Of a stretch of 64,000 nt of DNA, positions 23,360 to 34,394 are shown one piece after another. The position numbers and the translations under genes were made by a program. The notes beneath the pieces are model-generated. The model saw only the letters and a program-made list of their open reading frames with translations, searched no databases and was not told the origin of the DNA. The stretch's first letter is position 1. Every line of letters starts with the position of its first letter. Source of the DNA: Hedera helix (taxonomy: Eukaryota > Streptophyta > Magnoliopsida > Apiales > Araliaceae). The DNA is taken from the NCBI GenBank assembly GCA_947179155.2, contig OX359264.1, positions 3,158,001-3,222,000 on the forward strand, written 5' to 3'.

Positions 23360-23838
23360 GAGATAAGAAAGAGAGGCTTGTCAGTAAATCTCCATAGGTG
23401 TACCATCAATGAACACCTAACTACTGTTCAATTAAAAAGAAGAGGCTTAAATGCAGAGATAACTGAAATTGTAGCAGGGGCGATATACATAGATATATAC
23501 ATAGAGAGAGAGAGAGAGTGGCTAGAGATGTTACTGTGTGATTGCAGACAAACGTCAACCAAGGGGTAAGAAATGTACTACCAGGTAAATAAATTTGTCA
23601 GTTTGTTCATGCTAGAGTGTTTAAGCCTCACTATATTATTTTTGGTGCATTGGATTCGAGGCTTAAATATTACTCCTACTGTTTACGTCCCTGAATATAT
23701 ATCATTTTAGAGTTATACATAAATATTAAGAATATAATTCTATAGTATTGAATATAATATTAATTATCTATATTATTTTTGTATTAGAATAAAATAATAT
23801 TATTTATTGAATAAAAAGTAATGAGAGAACTAAAGTTA
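23360..23838. other. 5' flank of the kinase fragment (copy 1)
   Basis: No further LRR sequence was seen, so the receptor is truncated here. There is a short GA microsatellite (about 23502-23518) and AT-rich DNA; nothing else is recognised. Confidence 0.4.
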
Positions 23839-23840
23839 TA

Positions 23841-24238
23841 TTCCTTCCTTTTCAATTATATAGGTCGTTTAAGACATAATTACATATATTAAGAAATCTC
23901 ATTAATATTAATGTTAGTTAATTAATATTAGTTTGAATTTCATTACAACTCATGCACTGATTAATTACTATTTCTTCTCTATCTCTTAATTACTTCATCT
24001 TTAAAGGTAAAGTAAGAAATGATTAAAAAAAATTCCCTAGATATATGTAAAACGACTTATATTTTAGAAAGAATTTTTTTTTTCTAAAACAACCTATATA
24101 ATGGAAAAGAGAAAATATTTAATACTTTGGATAATATTAAAAGCTAAGCAATTAATGTTTACTTGAAATTCTCAAACGACAAATATTAAAAAACAAAAAT
24201 AATTTTCTAAAACGACATTTAAAAATGGACAGAAGGAG
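23841..24238. mobile_element. Stowaway-like (Tc1/Mariner) MITE, copy 1
   Basis: This 398 bp element has ends TTCCTTCCTTTTCAATTATA on the left and CTCCTTCTGTCCATTTTTAA read inward from the right. It is flanked by the TA dinucleotide on both sides. The CTCCYTCYGTCC terminus and TA target site are typical of plant Stowaway MITEs. AAACGAC / GTCGTTT inner repeats occur near both ends. Confidence 0.7.
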
Positions 24239-24474
24239 TATTTTTTTTAAAATTAAATAAATTATATTTAAAATAATTATTTATAAACAAACAATATTTT
24301 TAAGTATATTTAAATTTTCAAAAACTCTAAACACACTAAATACCTAGAATATTGTTTTTAAAATAGTAATGACAAATAATAATCAATTCAGCTAAAATAC
24401 AGCAATGGAGTATCATTTAAAGTTGAAGATGTAATCAAAAATTAAAATATATCTTTAATTTTAATACGTAGAGA

Positions 24475-24477
<3 letters not shown>

Positions 24478-24548
<71 letters not shown>
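24478..24548. repeat. (TA)n(GA)n microsatellite, copy 1
   Basis: About 44 bp of TA is followed by about 28 bp of GA. Copy 2 has about 26 bp of TA and 45 bp of GA, a difference useful for telling the copies apart. Confidence 0.95.
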
Positions 24549-24550
<2 letters not shown>

Positions 24551-24891
24551 ACGTAGATATAGTCATATAGAGGCTAGCAGGTAACGAATGACAGGGCAAA
24601 TGGTTTCGAGGGTCTTTGGGGTTTTAGCAATAACTTTTGGTGGACAATCATAAAAATTGCTATATACATCAAAGTTGCAGTTGTTGCATGATTTAGTGTA
24701 AGCCCCCAACTCTGCATCCTCCGGAAATAAGAAAAACTTCGCAAAATGTGTTTTATGTCTATACGATTGTAAGTTAAATAATTAAACTGTATTTGAAATA
24801 AGTTATTATTAGACGGACAATTTTTTTTTTTAGTTCATTTAGTGTATATGAAACTTGTAAAATGTTAGTTGATAAATAAGACTAGAATGTG
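24549..24891. other. Duplication junction region
   Basis: The end of copy 1 homology is at 24628. The next 260 bp have no partner in the window and no recognised gene. Under a simple tandem model this is the start of copy 2. Confidence 0.6.
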
Positions 24892-27532
24892 TGTAATGCC
24901 CCGGAATTTCCCGTGCTGGCCACAGCGGATCCCGTGCGTTAATGTACAACCTTGTTCTTAATAACCACAATATTCAACAATAATAATAGCTAAAAAATCA
25001 TTAAATTTAAACTTTTACAAATAATTCTTTAATCATTTGTCTCAGAATCGCAATCTTTACATAATTTTTTGAACAACCCAGATCATATATATATCATGAC
25101 CTAATTCAATACAAAAGATATGTAGATTAACTACCCTTAACTTTACAATTATCTTTTAAGTCTATTTATTATTCAAAACTTATTTCAACCTTTCACTCTT
25201 ACACATAACTACACATCACCTCGCTTTGGTACACAACATATTTAAATGTTAAACTAACATTTCATTACAGTCTATACATTTTGGTAACACTGTTTATCCC
25301 CAAAGGGTTTATCGAAAAATGTCTATATCTCCTGGGATAGTGCATAAACATTCCCTATCCTTGATCTTTACTAGAACCTCATATGTCTCGCACATAGCTG
25401 AAAATATTTATTTAAGCAAGAATGAGCAACGACGTTGCTCAGCAAGTTTAACAGTTACACATAACACATAATTCATGCATCATGAATGTTTATCAATATA
25501 TCGATGCATGACATTTTATACATGTAGATAGGTTAGAACAAAATTCATGATCCATATTATCATATTTGTCATTCCACAATTTATACAGTTCACAAAAAAC
25601 AACTAACTCAACTTATCAGTTGAACAACAACAATTTAATCATATTATGGCATAAATGCACATTAAGTCATGTTTGTATATAAAATATTTCACACATAATG
25701 ACAGTTATCACATAGGAGCAAGTTCTGAAAAACTTGCCTGCACCAGTGTTTTACCATTACGCCAACATTTCTCGTTCTTCGTATAACCTACACGGTATGT
25801 GAGATTAACAGTGCATAATATTAGTCGAAGTTGGACCCTAAGCTTAATCTTATTTTAAGATTTTAATTTTTTTTTTGTCGTTCTGTGTACTGCCTTTATG
25901 CTTAGCAACATCGGTTCCTCGTGGTTTACTTATAACTATTAATCATTTTTATTTTGGTCTTTACATTATTCCAGGTACTAACTTGTCACACTAGTAGCTC
26001 CTTGTGTGTATAACACATTACACAACCTTATGCACTTAGTTAAAAGATCACCCATGTAAGAATATTTAACTTAGTTTATTACAATAAAACTAAGTTAGTA
26101 ATACATTTACTCTTTTCCTAAATCAATTATGATTCAGTCATTTAATCAATACAAGTTTATGAACTTAAATCATTTATCGTATGTTTTGCTGGTTGTTTAG
26201 CCTACACAGGCAATAGTGTTGGCATGCAATTAGATTAACGTATAAATGCCTAATAATTATCTCTTTTAAAATACACTTTGATGTAGTATACATTAGTCGC
26301 TTTGTAATATATTATTACATTTTTTGTAATTTACATTGCGTATTAGATTTGACTATAATCCATTTTCATTCCGATTATTTCATGTGTTCGTTTTACATCA
26401 CAATACAAGTATTACATATGGCATCAATTATACCTACATATAAGTCGTTAGTATAACTCTTAAAATTTTTCATTTAAATTATCTCAAATATTAGTTTTAG
26501 TATACTAATATTTGATCTAACATAACCTCATCCATCACACATCCCATGCTACTAAATTTACTATCATATTTATTTAATACCCGTTTAAAGTTTAAAATAT
26601 ATTAGCTTGCTTGGTTCATGGACTTTATAACACCAAAGCTTAAATCTTTCATCACAATATAAGTAACCAAAAATCATGGTTCAACATTCTAACTTTTTAA
26701 AATATTACTCTAGACTTTTTGACAAATTGTCACATTTTTCGAATTATCCAACAATTTCTGTAACTATTTCATTTTTATTAAAAACTATCATTTAATAGCT
26801 TCAAAATAAAAATAATAACTCAATATACTTTTATATCCTCCAAACACCATAAATATTAATCTGATATTATTATAAGATTTTTCAGAAAATTTCATACTTT
26901 TTCACCATTCATAGAATTTTCTATGAATTTTTACAAATTTTTAAATTAACTTTAAATAGCTTAAAAGTACAATAAGTACATCTTCGCTTCAATAATTTTC
27001 CAAAACTTTCCAGAAATTCTAAAATAATATTATAGGATTTTTCACCAAATTTCATAATTTTTCACTATTCATAGAATTTTCTATGAATTTTTACCATTTT
27101 TAAACTAACTTTAAATGGCTTAAAAAGTACAATAAATACATCTTCGCTTCAATAATTTTCCAAATATTTACAGTAATTCATAAATACTATTATAAGATTA
27201 CTGTAAATTTATTTCAGCCCAAAAATTATTTTTAGTAATTTATTTATAATTTTCAAAATGTTGAAACTTCAAAATTCATAATAATTAGCCCTTTTATCAG
27301 AAAATTACGAATCTTATGTTCATTTTGCATGAAATTAAATTCTCTACAACTTTATAATACAAAGTTTCTTCAAATTCTGGTCGAAAATAGTCCCAAATGT
27401 CTCTACCAAAAAGTTCGCTGGCGGTGACTTACCGGTTATCTTTTCCGGCAACCCAAAAAAATTTCGACGAGTTTTTCATCATTTTTTCTACCCAAATCAG
27501 ATCTACTATATCTTAGGATTCCAACCATATTT
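24892..27532 (-). mobile_element. Giant LTR (left part), interrupted at 27533
   Basis: It begins TGTAATGCCCCGGAATTTCC, resembling the termini at 12959 and 27533. It contains the best form of the conserved hairpin, GAGCAACGACGTTGCTC, at 25424-25440, flanked by AGCAAG on both sides. The element at 27533-31884 is inserted in it. The remainder continues after 31885, perhaps to AATATTACA at 32459, but no matching target duplication was found (ATGTG left, GTCGT right). There are no coding frames. Confidence 0.65.
26880..27200. repeat. 160 bp tandem duplication inside the LTR
   Basis: Two adjacent diverged units 160 bp apart each contain CATAGAATTTTCTATG (7 bp inverted arms) and ACATCTTCGCTTCAATAATT. 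A third partial unit follows near 27180. Confidence 0.8.
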
Positions 27533-28559
27533 TGTAACGACCCCAAATCCGGGTACCTTTAACCTCAGACTTGGTACGTCACGATACATCATCTTCATAC
27601 ATGTTTTATAACTAATGCGGAATATATAAACATAAATTATTTATTCTACAACATTTTCCAAGGTTTCTAACCTTAACTTACATATATACCTTTAGATTCA
27701 TAAAAAGGTTTACAAAATTACTTACATCATATAACAATTTAGTTATCATGCATAACACTATAATCTTGTCTTTTGCTTCTGTCACCGTCTCTCCTCGGAC
27801 ATTCGTATTATTTTGAAATTTGTTATCATGATATAGCAAGAGTGAGCAACGACTTTGCTCAGCAAGTTTAAATATAATAACGATATATCATGATTGAAAG
27901 AAAGAATAAGCTTTTGAATTTTCAACAATATAATAATTGTGAAAGAGTACGAGTCATAATTTCAATAATTGAATGACTGAATAAATAAATGTTGAGTGTC
28001 AATAATGACCATGAACAATTTAACTGAACCTTATGGTAATGAAGGTGATCCTTTCATACCTGATGAACACATGCAACATGCACTATGTGCGAATCAACAA
28101 TTTAAAGAGGTGGAATAATTATACAGAATTAAACCACTAGCATGCTTGAAACATAATAACTTGAGTTTGAATTAGGAACTCGAACAATAAATTAATATAT
28201 CCTGCTCGAATATAAATTGAGTAGGGTTTAGGAAACTTGCCTGTCTGCTCAGCTACAATTAATGTCTAGCTTCAACTAACTGGTTTTGAAAGACCTAACA
28301 TTAATAAAGTTGGTCTAATAATTAGTACGGCGTATTTGCACAACTATACGCTTACTAAGGAACTTATCTACCATATAAGTACTAACACATGATATGCATC
28401 AGTCAAAATAATATTATTAACCTTATAGACCCTCAATCATATTAGGTTAATAATTTAATAAGTTAGAAAATAATTTTCTCAAGTGTTAAACACTTATTAA
28501 ACTATTAAACAATTTATTATAATTGTTTAAACAAAAGAGTTAAAAGACATTTTCTTTAT

Positions 28560-29010
28560 TCCATTAAATATAATTTCATTTAATTACTATTTATCATTAA
28601 TTAAATAGTAAGTAATTAACTACCTTTAGTTATTATTTAATAATAAATAATAACTTACTAGATTTATTTATTATTTGATTAATTTTAAATAATAAATAAT
28701 TATATTATATTAAAAATAATCAAATATCTTTAGTTATTATTTAATAATAAATAATAACTAATTAACTAGATTCATTTATTATTTAAAGTTAATTAAATAA
28801 TAAATAATAAAATTATATAGTAAATACTCAAATATCAGTTAGTTATTATTTATTATTAAAATAATAACTAACTGAATTTATTTATTATTTAAAGTTAATC
28901 AAATAATAAATAATTAAATAATCAATCTTAGTTGTCTTTAATTATTATTTAATAGTAATTAAATAATAATTAATTAATTTATCATCCTTGTTTATTATTT
29001 GATAGTAATT
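28560..29010. repeat. AT-rich palindromic repeat array
   Basis: Degenerate units of TTATTATTTAATAATAAATAA type with self-complementary arms, equivalent in position to the arrays at 3430-4400 and about 18860-19560. Confidence 0.8.
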
Positions 29011-29224
29011 AAATAATAATTAATTTAATCATAAATTCAGAAGATATAATATTAAACTAACTAGATTAATATTTAACATTTAAATATTAATCCTAAATAC
29101 TTATTATATTTGGAAAATATAATATTCAAAACCTAAATATCATTTTTGTATTATTAATATTTTTGTTATAATTTTAAATTAATTTTTAAATATTGAAATT
29201 AATTTAAACTATCCAGAATGACAT

Positions 29225-29520
29225 TTCCGTAAATAAGTTGAAAAACGGGACCGATGAAAATTTCGTAATTAATCAGAAAATCGGACAGAGGGGCAATCTG
29301 GTAATTTCGCCGAAAATTTTATTACGGCGCATTGCGCGCGTACCAAAGAAACACACCAAAACGGTGCCGTTTTTCAACTTCCGGAAATTGACTTCCGCGC
29401 ATTCGCGCGGGTTATTTTTTTTTATACGCCAAACGGCGTCGTTTGGCTCCGCGTCTGGCGTTGAACAGTGACTCGCGCATTGCGCGACCGGCTCCAATTT
29501 TTTTTCCAACCAGCAGAACG
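29225..29520. other. GC-rich module with CGCGCAATGCGCG palindromes
   Basis: This is an island of G+C-rich sequence in AT-rich LTR. It holds GCGCATTGCGCGCG (29327-29340), CCGCGCATTCGCGCGG (about 29395-29410), the odd-length palindrome TCGCGCATTGCGCGA (29473-29487), and near-palindromes AAAACGGTGCCGTTTT and CCAAACGGCGTCGTTTGG. Short open frames on both strands here are composition artefacts. Confidence 0.85.
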
Positions 29521-31567
29521 TGAACAGTGCTATTTTAATACATAACTTAATAAAATTTATACCTTCAAGAAATCTTTAAGTCCTCAATAAAAATCCAAAA
29601 AATTTACCAATCACTTAATATCAATTTATAACATGAAAATTTAATTTTTCGTGATTTAATATTAAAATTTTTTTATAAAATTTTTTACATCACATAAACT
29701 ACCACAAATCATAACTTTTTGTGTATAACTCCATTTTGAGTGATTCAAACTTTATTTTTCTCATGATTTAATGTTCTATAATATTATAACATTAAATCTA
29801 AATATTATAAAATTTATTTTTGGACATTATTTTGATACTTGATTTAACACCACCAAACACATGTTTTTAGCATATAAATTATACCAAAAATACAAACCAA
29901 GCATATTAAACTTAAGCATGACATAAATATTACTATCACATATTATTAACTACATTAACATGTTTATACTCACATGTTGGTTTATTTAATTAAAAAAATA
30001 AACTACATTTAAAATAACCATTACCTCATTTTAATGGCTATCCTCATTTTTCTTCCAAAATGGGTTGTGAAGGGGGATGGCATGGACCAAGAATTCTTTC
30101 TCCTTCCTTATCCTTGTTCTCAAATATTTTCTCTCTAATTTGAAAAGTGAAAGAAGAATAAATGACTAACAATTATCTCTCTCTAATGACTTAAGTCTTC
30201 CATAATGTATAGATATATATCTTATATCTATGAAATTATATCAACACAAGCTAGCTATTGGATACTTACACAAGAAAGTTAACCCATGCCTTAGTTGGTG
30301 AAAGAGGGATGGTGTCATGTACTTAAAAAAATAAACAAGCATCCTCTATTTAATTAAATAAAATAAAAGAAAACAAAAATCAAATCACTAACTTTTACTC
30401 CTTTGCCGGCAACACCATGATACTTGTCCCAAAAAGATTGACCAAAGTTACTTTTTTTTAATAAATAATAGTTTTATAAAGTATTTTTTCAAGTGGGTCA
30501 AACATTGGGCTTTATTTAAAATACCAATTGGGCTCCTATTAAATTGTTTGGGCTACTACCTAGTCAAGTCCATTTAATTCATCATTAGACTATTTAATTA
30601 TAACCCAAATAATTAGTTATTAATTTTATTACACATTAATTATTCAATCCATGATTAAATAAATAATTAGATTGGATAAATAATTAAATACTCTAACCCA
30701 TTAGTATTAAATTACTAAATGGACTAATAATTATTATTCCTAATATTTTACATTATTTACATTAATTAATAATCATATTAATTAATTTATTATATTTAAT
30801 TAACTCATTATATTCAATTTAATTAAATATTTAATTAATAGGAAACTTATCAATTATTTTGATATTAAAAACTTTAGGGTTTGCTCACTAATAATAATAT
30901 ATATAATTTATTTATATATATTATTTATACACATTACTTTACCTCAAAAATAATTTCACAATAAATTATGAAATTAAAATAATTACAATATATAATTTAA
31001 TATATATTATTTAGGCCATAAATTAAATTATTTAATACATTTACATTAAATAATTCATTTCTCATCAATTATGGAAATAAATCCATTTAACCGAAAATAC
31101 ATTAAAGTAATAATATATTTACTCAATTTCTTATTTAAATAATTTATTAAATTATTTAATTAATATTACACAAATAATTGTATAATTAAATTTCTCACTC
31201 CGATAAATCATTTACAATGATTTATTTAATTATAGAATATATTCATTTAATATATTCAATTACTATTTAAAATTACTCAATTAATTTAATCCCTTTATAT
31301 ATATATACATATATATGAAATTAAATATTGTACATATATACAATTACTATTCTCCCTTAATTAATTCAACTATTTTATATAATTTATGATTATATAAATT
31401 ACATAATTATTCCTCACAAATAATTTATCAATAATTTGCATAATTGTTGATTAATGAATATAATTAATCCCACAGTAAACCTTTTAATTCAATTCGGATT
31501 AATTTAATATTAATCTATCTATTTATCATAATTTAATTAACCATTAAATTATGTTACTAAATATGCA

Positions 31568-31570
<3 letters not shown>

Positions 31571-31602
<32 letters not shown>
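31571..31602. repeat. (AT)n microsatellite
   Basis: About 32 bp of pure AT dinucleotide repeat inside the giant LTR. Confidence 0.95.
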
Positions 31603-31605
<3 letters not shown>

Positions 31606-31884
31606 TATAAATACATATTTAATTTACACGCAACCACGTCGCATAATTACATAACTCAACTAATTAATTCTCTTAATTTAATTAGACTTGTTATTAGTCA
31701 AGTTTATTGAATTATCACTTTACTTGCTAACTTATCAAAAATTTGATATCACCATATCTAAGTTAGTCCGTTAAATTTAATTTGGACCTCTATTTATCTA
31801 TCACTACTAAGGTTATCAAACTTCAACCTTTATTAAATATTAAATATTTTATTTCTAATTCATTTAAATATCCGGGATATTACA

Positions 31885-32925
31885 TATTTTTAGTTCCAAA
31901 ATTTGTTAGAGATCTTACGTTGAAACAACATCCAAAAATATTTTTCGCCGAAACTTTTTTTTCCTTTGATTTCTTGATAATCCATCTTTAAATCATCATA
32001 GACATGATTAAGTACAATATAATCTTCATAAATCTTCTAAACATAAATCAAAACATAAAAATTCAAAGGAATAAATAAGGGTTTTGAATATATACCTTCA
32101 TGACATCATTTTTCTTCTTTATTCTTCAATTTCTCTTCTATCTCTTATCTTTTTCTCTTACCCATGAGCTCGCACTTTCTCTCTCACTCTATATGTTGAT
32201 AATGCTCTCATGAATTGGTTTAATCAATTAAATGATCAAGATAAGACAAGAGAAATAAGAGATGAGCTATGATTGGTTGAGCTTAGATTACATAGGATAA
32301 GAAATGAAATGATTGACTCTAAATAAGTCCACCTCATTAAAAATCTCAGCAATCCAGCTGACCCACTTTAGAAATCTGTGGATTTAATTTATCTTTTGGA
32401 TCCCACTTTTAATTATCTGACCCGCTTTTTGACCCGAAAATTAAATTTTCAATATTACAGTCGTTTCCTACTAATTTAGACATTCCCGTCGTCATGATAA
32501 TATCGTTTAACCTTTTTTCTTAAAAAGTCAAATGGTCAACTTTGACCAAAAAGTCAACCAGAACACATATCGTGTTTATAGTCTATACCTACTAAATTCG
32601 ATGTTCCTGTCACAACGGTGAGGTCCGTTTCTTAAAATTCTTCTCCAAACTCAAATTTTGACTTTTCACCTTTACAAGTCAAACAGTTGACTTTGATCAA
32701 AAGTCAACCTCGACACCAAATTATGTTTACTATCTCTCTTTGTTAATTTTGTTCTAGACTTTTGTCGAACACCTTGTTCGAAACAATTAATTTCTTTTGT
32801 CTTTTTACAGAACGTTCCTATTGCAGTGTTAACGAATAAGCTGGGAGATGAAAAATCGCAGTGAAGGAGATAACTTACCTTATAATGGATCAATTGGATG
32901 CAAACTAGATGAATTGGTTTTGAAA
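31885..32925. mobile_element. Right part of interrupted giant LTR, with W-box-rich sequence
   Basis: It continues the LTR begun at 24892 after the nested element. AATATTACA at 32459 could be the LTR end. Beyond it, 32526-32561 and 32659-32710 are dense in W-box cores (TTGACC, TTGACT and their complements AGTCAA, GGTCAA). The link of the 32460-32925 part to the LTR or to the following gag remnant is unresolved. Confidence 0.5.
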
Positions 32926-33227
32926 TATTTGCTTGATAACCCTCGCGGTCTTCATCTTCATGGTCAATTAGTTCCTTACTATCTCCTTCAAACCTTCTAT
33001 ATAGCTCGATAACAAAATCCTCCCAACAGTCCAGAGTCCATGTATCCAAAAACTTTCCTTCAACGTACTGAAAAATAACATTCTAGTGCGCCCCTTCAAA
33101 ATCTTACATGACAGGTTGAATCATATCTATTTCGGTTATAGGATTTACGTTGAAAAATTCTTTATAGCCAGGAATAAATTCGCAAGGATCACCGCCGAAG
33201 AAAGGAACCTTGTAAGGTTGCATTGTT
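32926..33227 (-). pseudogene. LTR-retrotransposon gag remnant (Retrotrans_gag type)
   Basis: On the minus strand, 33 nt after a primer-binding site, an ATG near 33225 opens MQPYKVPFFGGDPCEFIPGY, then KEFFNVNPITEIDMIQPVM. Stops follow, then YVEGKFLDTWTLDCWEDFVI and ELYRRFEGD. The order (F-x-GxDP, Y-x-EFF, then WEDFxxELxRRF) matches the gag domain of plant Ty3-type elements. Two in-frame stops (TAA, TAG) break it. No protease or reverse transcriptase follows, so it is a 5' fragment. Gag would build the particle that packages the element RNA. Confidence 0.7.
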
Positions 33228-33259
33228 AGATCTCCACTCAATCGATCGCATGAAGGAAT

Positions 33260-33493
33260 GCTTTGATACCAATTTGTCACAAACTAAACAGAAAATGTAG
33301 AGAAAACTGATAAGAAAAGGAAACTTGCAGGAAAATTAAGGAAGTGCAGGAAAGGAAAATACTGAAAGTAAAGTTCATTTAGATATTCAATGCCTTCCTC
33401 ATTACATTTGTGTTGTTACACAGCCTAAAGGCTTATCTGACTCTGTCTACAACTCACGTGAACTCTAACAACTCAACACCTGGCATTGTAACA
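33260..33493 (-). mobile_element. Primer-binding site and LTR fragment upstream of the gag remnant
   Basis: The minus strand has TGGTATCAAAGC (33260-33271), an initiator Met-tRNA type primer site with one change from the usual TGGTATCAGAGC. Spacer AAT and an LTR end GTTTGTGACA (at 33275) precede it. The LTR start is uncertain; TGTTACAATGCC at 33493 is a candidate, giving a short 219 bp LTR. No partner LTR is seen. Confidence 0.55.
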
Positions 33494-33546
33494 ATAAAGG
33501 ATAGTGACCCAAACGATGCGTTTTGGTTGTTCTTTAAACTAACTGA

Positions 33547-34153
33547 TTCTTTAACTGAAAGTTGATTATTTTTCTGGCTCTTCTCTCGACACATTTTCAG
33601 TAAATATTGACTTTGAATCGCTCCTGCTGTTGCAAACAGAGGAATTAATAATATTATTGTTATTATTGCCACTATTCAAATTTAAGTTCTGGGACTCTGC
33701 CTCAAAATCTCTCCCATCTTTTAACAAGTGAAGAAACTGCACGAGTTTCGGCAGAACATTCCGAATAAGCCGGGGATATTTCAGTCTGAAGCACAATTTC
33801 CCGAGTTTTAGCCCATTTATCGTTGTCCCTCGGATTCGAATGATTGTTGTTTTTATTGTTCCTCTGTTGGGCTTGAGCTAAAGAATCTGCATTGCAAGAA
33901 TTCTCGTTCAAATTAGAATTTGGGATTCTTGGTGGGGCTAAAATGCAAGATTAGACTACATCTTTGAGGTTTTTCTGCATAACAACATGATCATTGTTTT
34001 GATGTATCTTTCTCGCCTATTATGGTCTCTTAAAACACAAGATGAAACAATTTGAACTTGAGAAGATGCATTAATCTGTAACGGGATTCTTGAATCGAAT
34101 TGGGAATTCAATAATTTTTCATTTGAACAAGAAAATCTCGTTATTGTCAACAA
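33547..34153 (-). pseudogene. Disrupted coding fragment, unrecognised plant protein
   Basis: The minus strand has protein-like composition in pieces. One reads SQFDSRIPLQINASSQVQIV and SSCVLRDHNRRERY (34153-33956). Another (33911-33702) reads DKWAKTREIVLQTEISPAYS, then ECSAETRAVSSLVKRWERF, stops, and resumes in another frame as DFEAESQNLNLNSGNNNNN to VSREEPEK (ending 33566). Asn-rich low complexity and a basic W-containing patch are visible. I do not recognise the family with confidence; it may be the N-terminal part of a larger plant protein. At least one frameshift and several stops break it. It lies next to the LTR fragment, so it may be a host gene cut by the insertion. Confidence 0.5.
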
Positions 34154-34394
34154 TAATAATACTCATAATCTGTTTCAATAACAACAATACTTTGAATTTT
34201 ATCATAATTTTTTCAATACATTTAAGATTCAGGTGAAAATCTATAAATAAGGGGAGCATGTAGTTTATTATATTATTTATTACATATTACAATAAACTAC
34301 CAAGTGATAGTTGATTTATTTATTACATACATACTAATAACAACCATCAACTGATAATTACTTTATTAATTTGATACTCATCTTCTAGGGCTGT

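Larger units (their letters stand above)
1..24628. repeat. Tandem segmental duplication, copy 1 (visible part)
   Basis: This interval matches 39322-60610 almost base for base. The offset is 39321-39326 up to about 12958 and 35980-35985 after 16300. The 3341 bp drop equals one LTR element plus a 5 bp target duplication present only here. Homology stops after GGGGTTTTAGC at 24628 (60610 in the other copy). The start of copy 1 lies upstream of the window. Confidence 0.93.
27533..31884 (-). mobile_element. 4352 bp giant solo LTR-like element nested in another LTR
   Basis: On + it starts TGTAACGACCCC and ends GGGATATTACA, with the perfect target duplication TATTT (27528-27532 and 31885-31889). 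It contains the conserved hairpin GAGCAACGACTTTGCTC (27844-27860), an AT repeat array (28560-29010) and a GC-rich block (29225-29520). By comparison with its relatives the sense strand is probably minus. No gag-pol frame. Confidence 0.92.

Noticed and set aside
29238..29509. Open frames on both strands in the GC-rich block
   Set aside because: High G+C lowers stop frequency; sequence is an LTR module repeated elsewhere without a conserved frame.
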